Source of the DNA: Branchiostoma floridae
Lineage: Eukaryota > Chordata > Leptocardii > Amphioxiformes > Branchiostomatidae
Assembly (NCBI RefSeq): GCF_000003815.2
Contig: NC_049992.1
Span: 3,147,703 to 3,211,702 of the forward strand
Reading direction: 5' to 3'
Length of the DNA: 64,000 nt
The position numbers and the translations under genes were made by a program. This document shows positions 63,846 to 64,000 of this stretch, piece after piece. The notes below the pieces were generated by a model. It worked only from the letters and a program-made list of their open reading frames with translations. It was not told where the DNA came from and searched no databases. The stretch's first letter is position 1. Each line of letters starts with the position of its first letter.

Positions 63846-64000
63846 CTGTGGAAAAGGGATATCATTTGTTAGTGAAACTTGTTTATAAATATGAAAAAAT
63901 GTCAAAATGCTATATATACCTTTATTTACAAATTACAATGTAACTTAGATACTTACTACTAAAGGAATGTTTCTGAACACTCCTAGTGCACTTACTGACT

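Overview
The window is nuclear DNA of a metazoan: genes with many short exons and GT-AG introns, split by transposon debris, minisatellites and microsatellites. Protein similarity to vertebrate orthologues, short introns and the dense mix of small terminal-repeat elements suggest an invertebrate chordate, most likely a lancelet (Branchiostoma). That is inference, not proof. The 100-base N run at 1971-2070 is an assembly gap.

Layout. 1-595: minus-strand fragment of a non-LTR retrotransposon. 1327-1970: two minus-strand exons of a kinesin motor domain. 2100-11200: mostly repeats, including a deleted mariner with TA duplications (10156-10732). 11245-12609: a small plus-strand two-exon gene with a signal peptide and a KR-flanked, amidation-ready peptide ending ...WGQPWG-KR, which I read as a neuropeptide precursor I cannot assign to a known family. 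16028-26213: minus-strand TTLL10-like tubulin ligase-like gene, 12 coding exons, about 855 residues. 26214-40600: intergenic DNA full of tandem arrays and TIR elements. 40615-58635: plus-strand ACAP2/3-like Arf GTPase-activating protein (BAR, PH, ArfGAP, ankyrin), 30 coding exons, about 847 residues. 61240-63845: minus-strand LSM4, a U6 snRNA-binding Lsm ring subunit; its start codon lies outside what can be seen.

The genes do not form a pathway; they are unrelated neighbours. What unites the locus is a repeated structural event: the edge of an exon together with its splice site has been copied in tandem next to the true exon. It is seen at the neuropeptide exon 2 (3 acceptor copies), ACAP exon 7 (5 acceptor copies), ACAP exon 26, the ACAP last exon, TTLL10 exons 3, 7, 8 and 12 (including a 31-bp array of splice-donor units), and LSM4 exon 4. 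Exon joins were checked by hand for phase continuity: every junction listed for TTLL10, ACAP, LSM4 and the peptide gene keeps frame.
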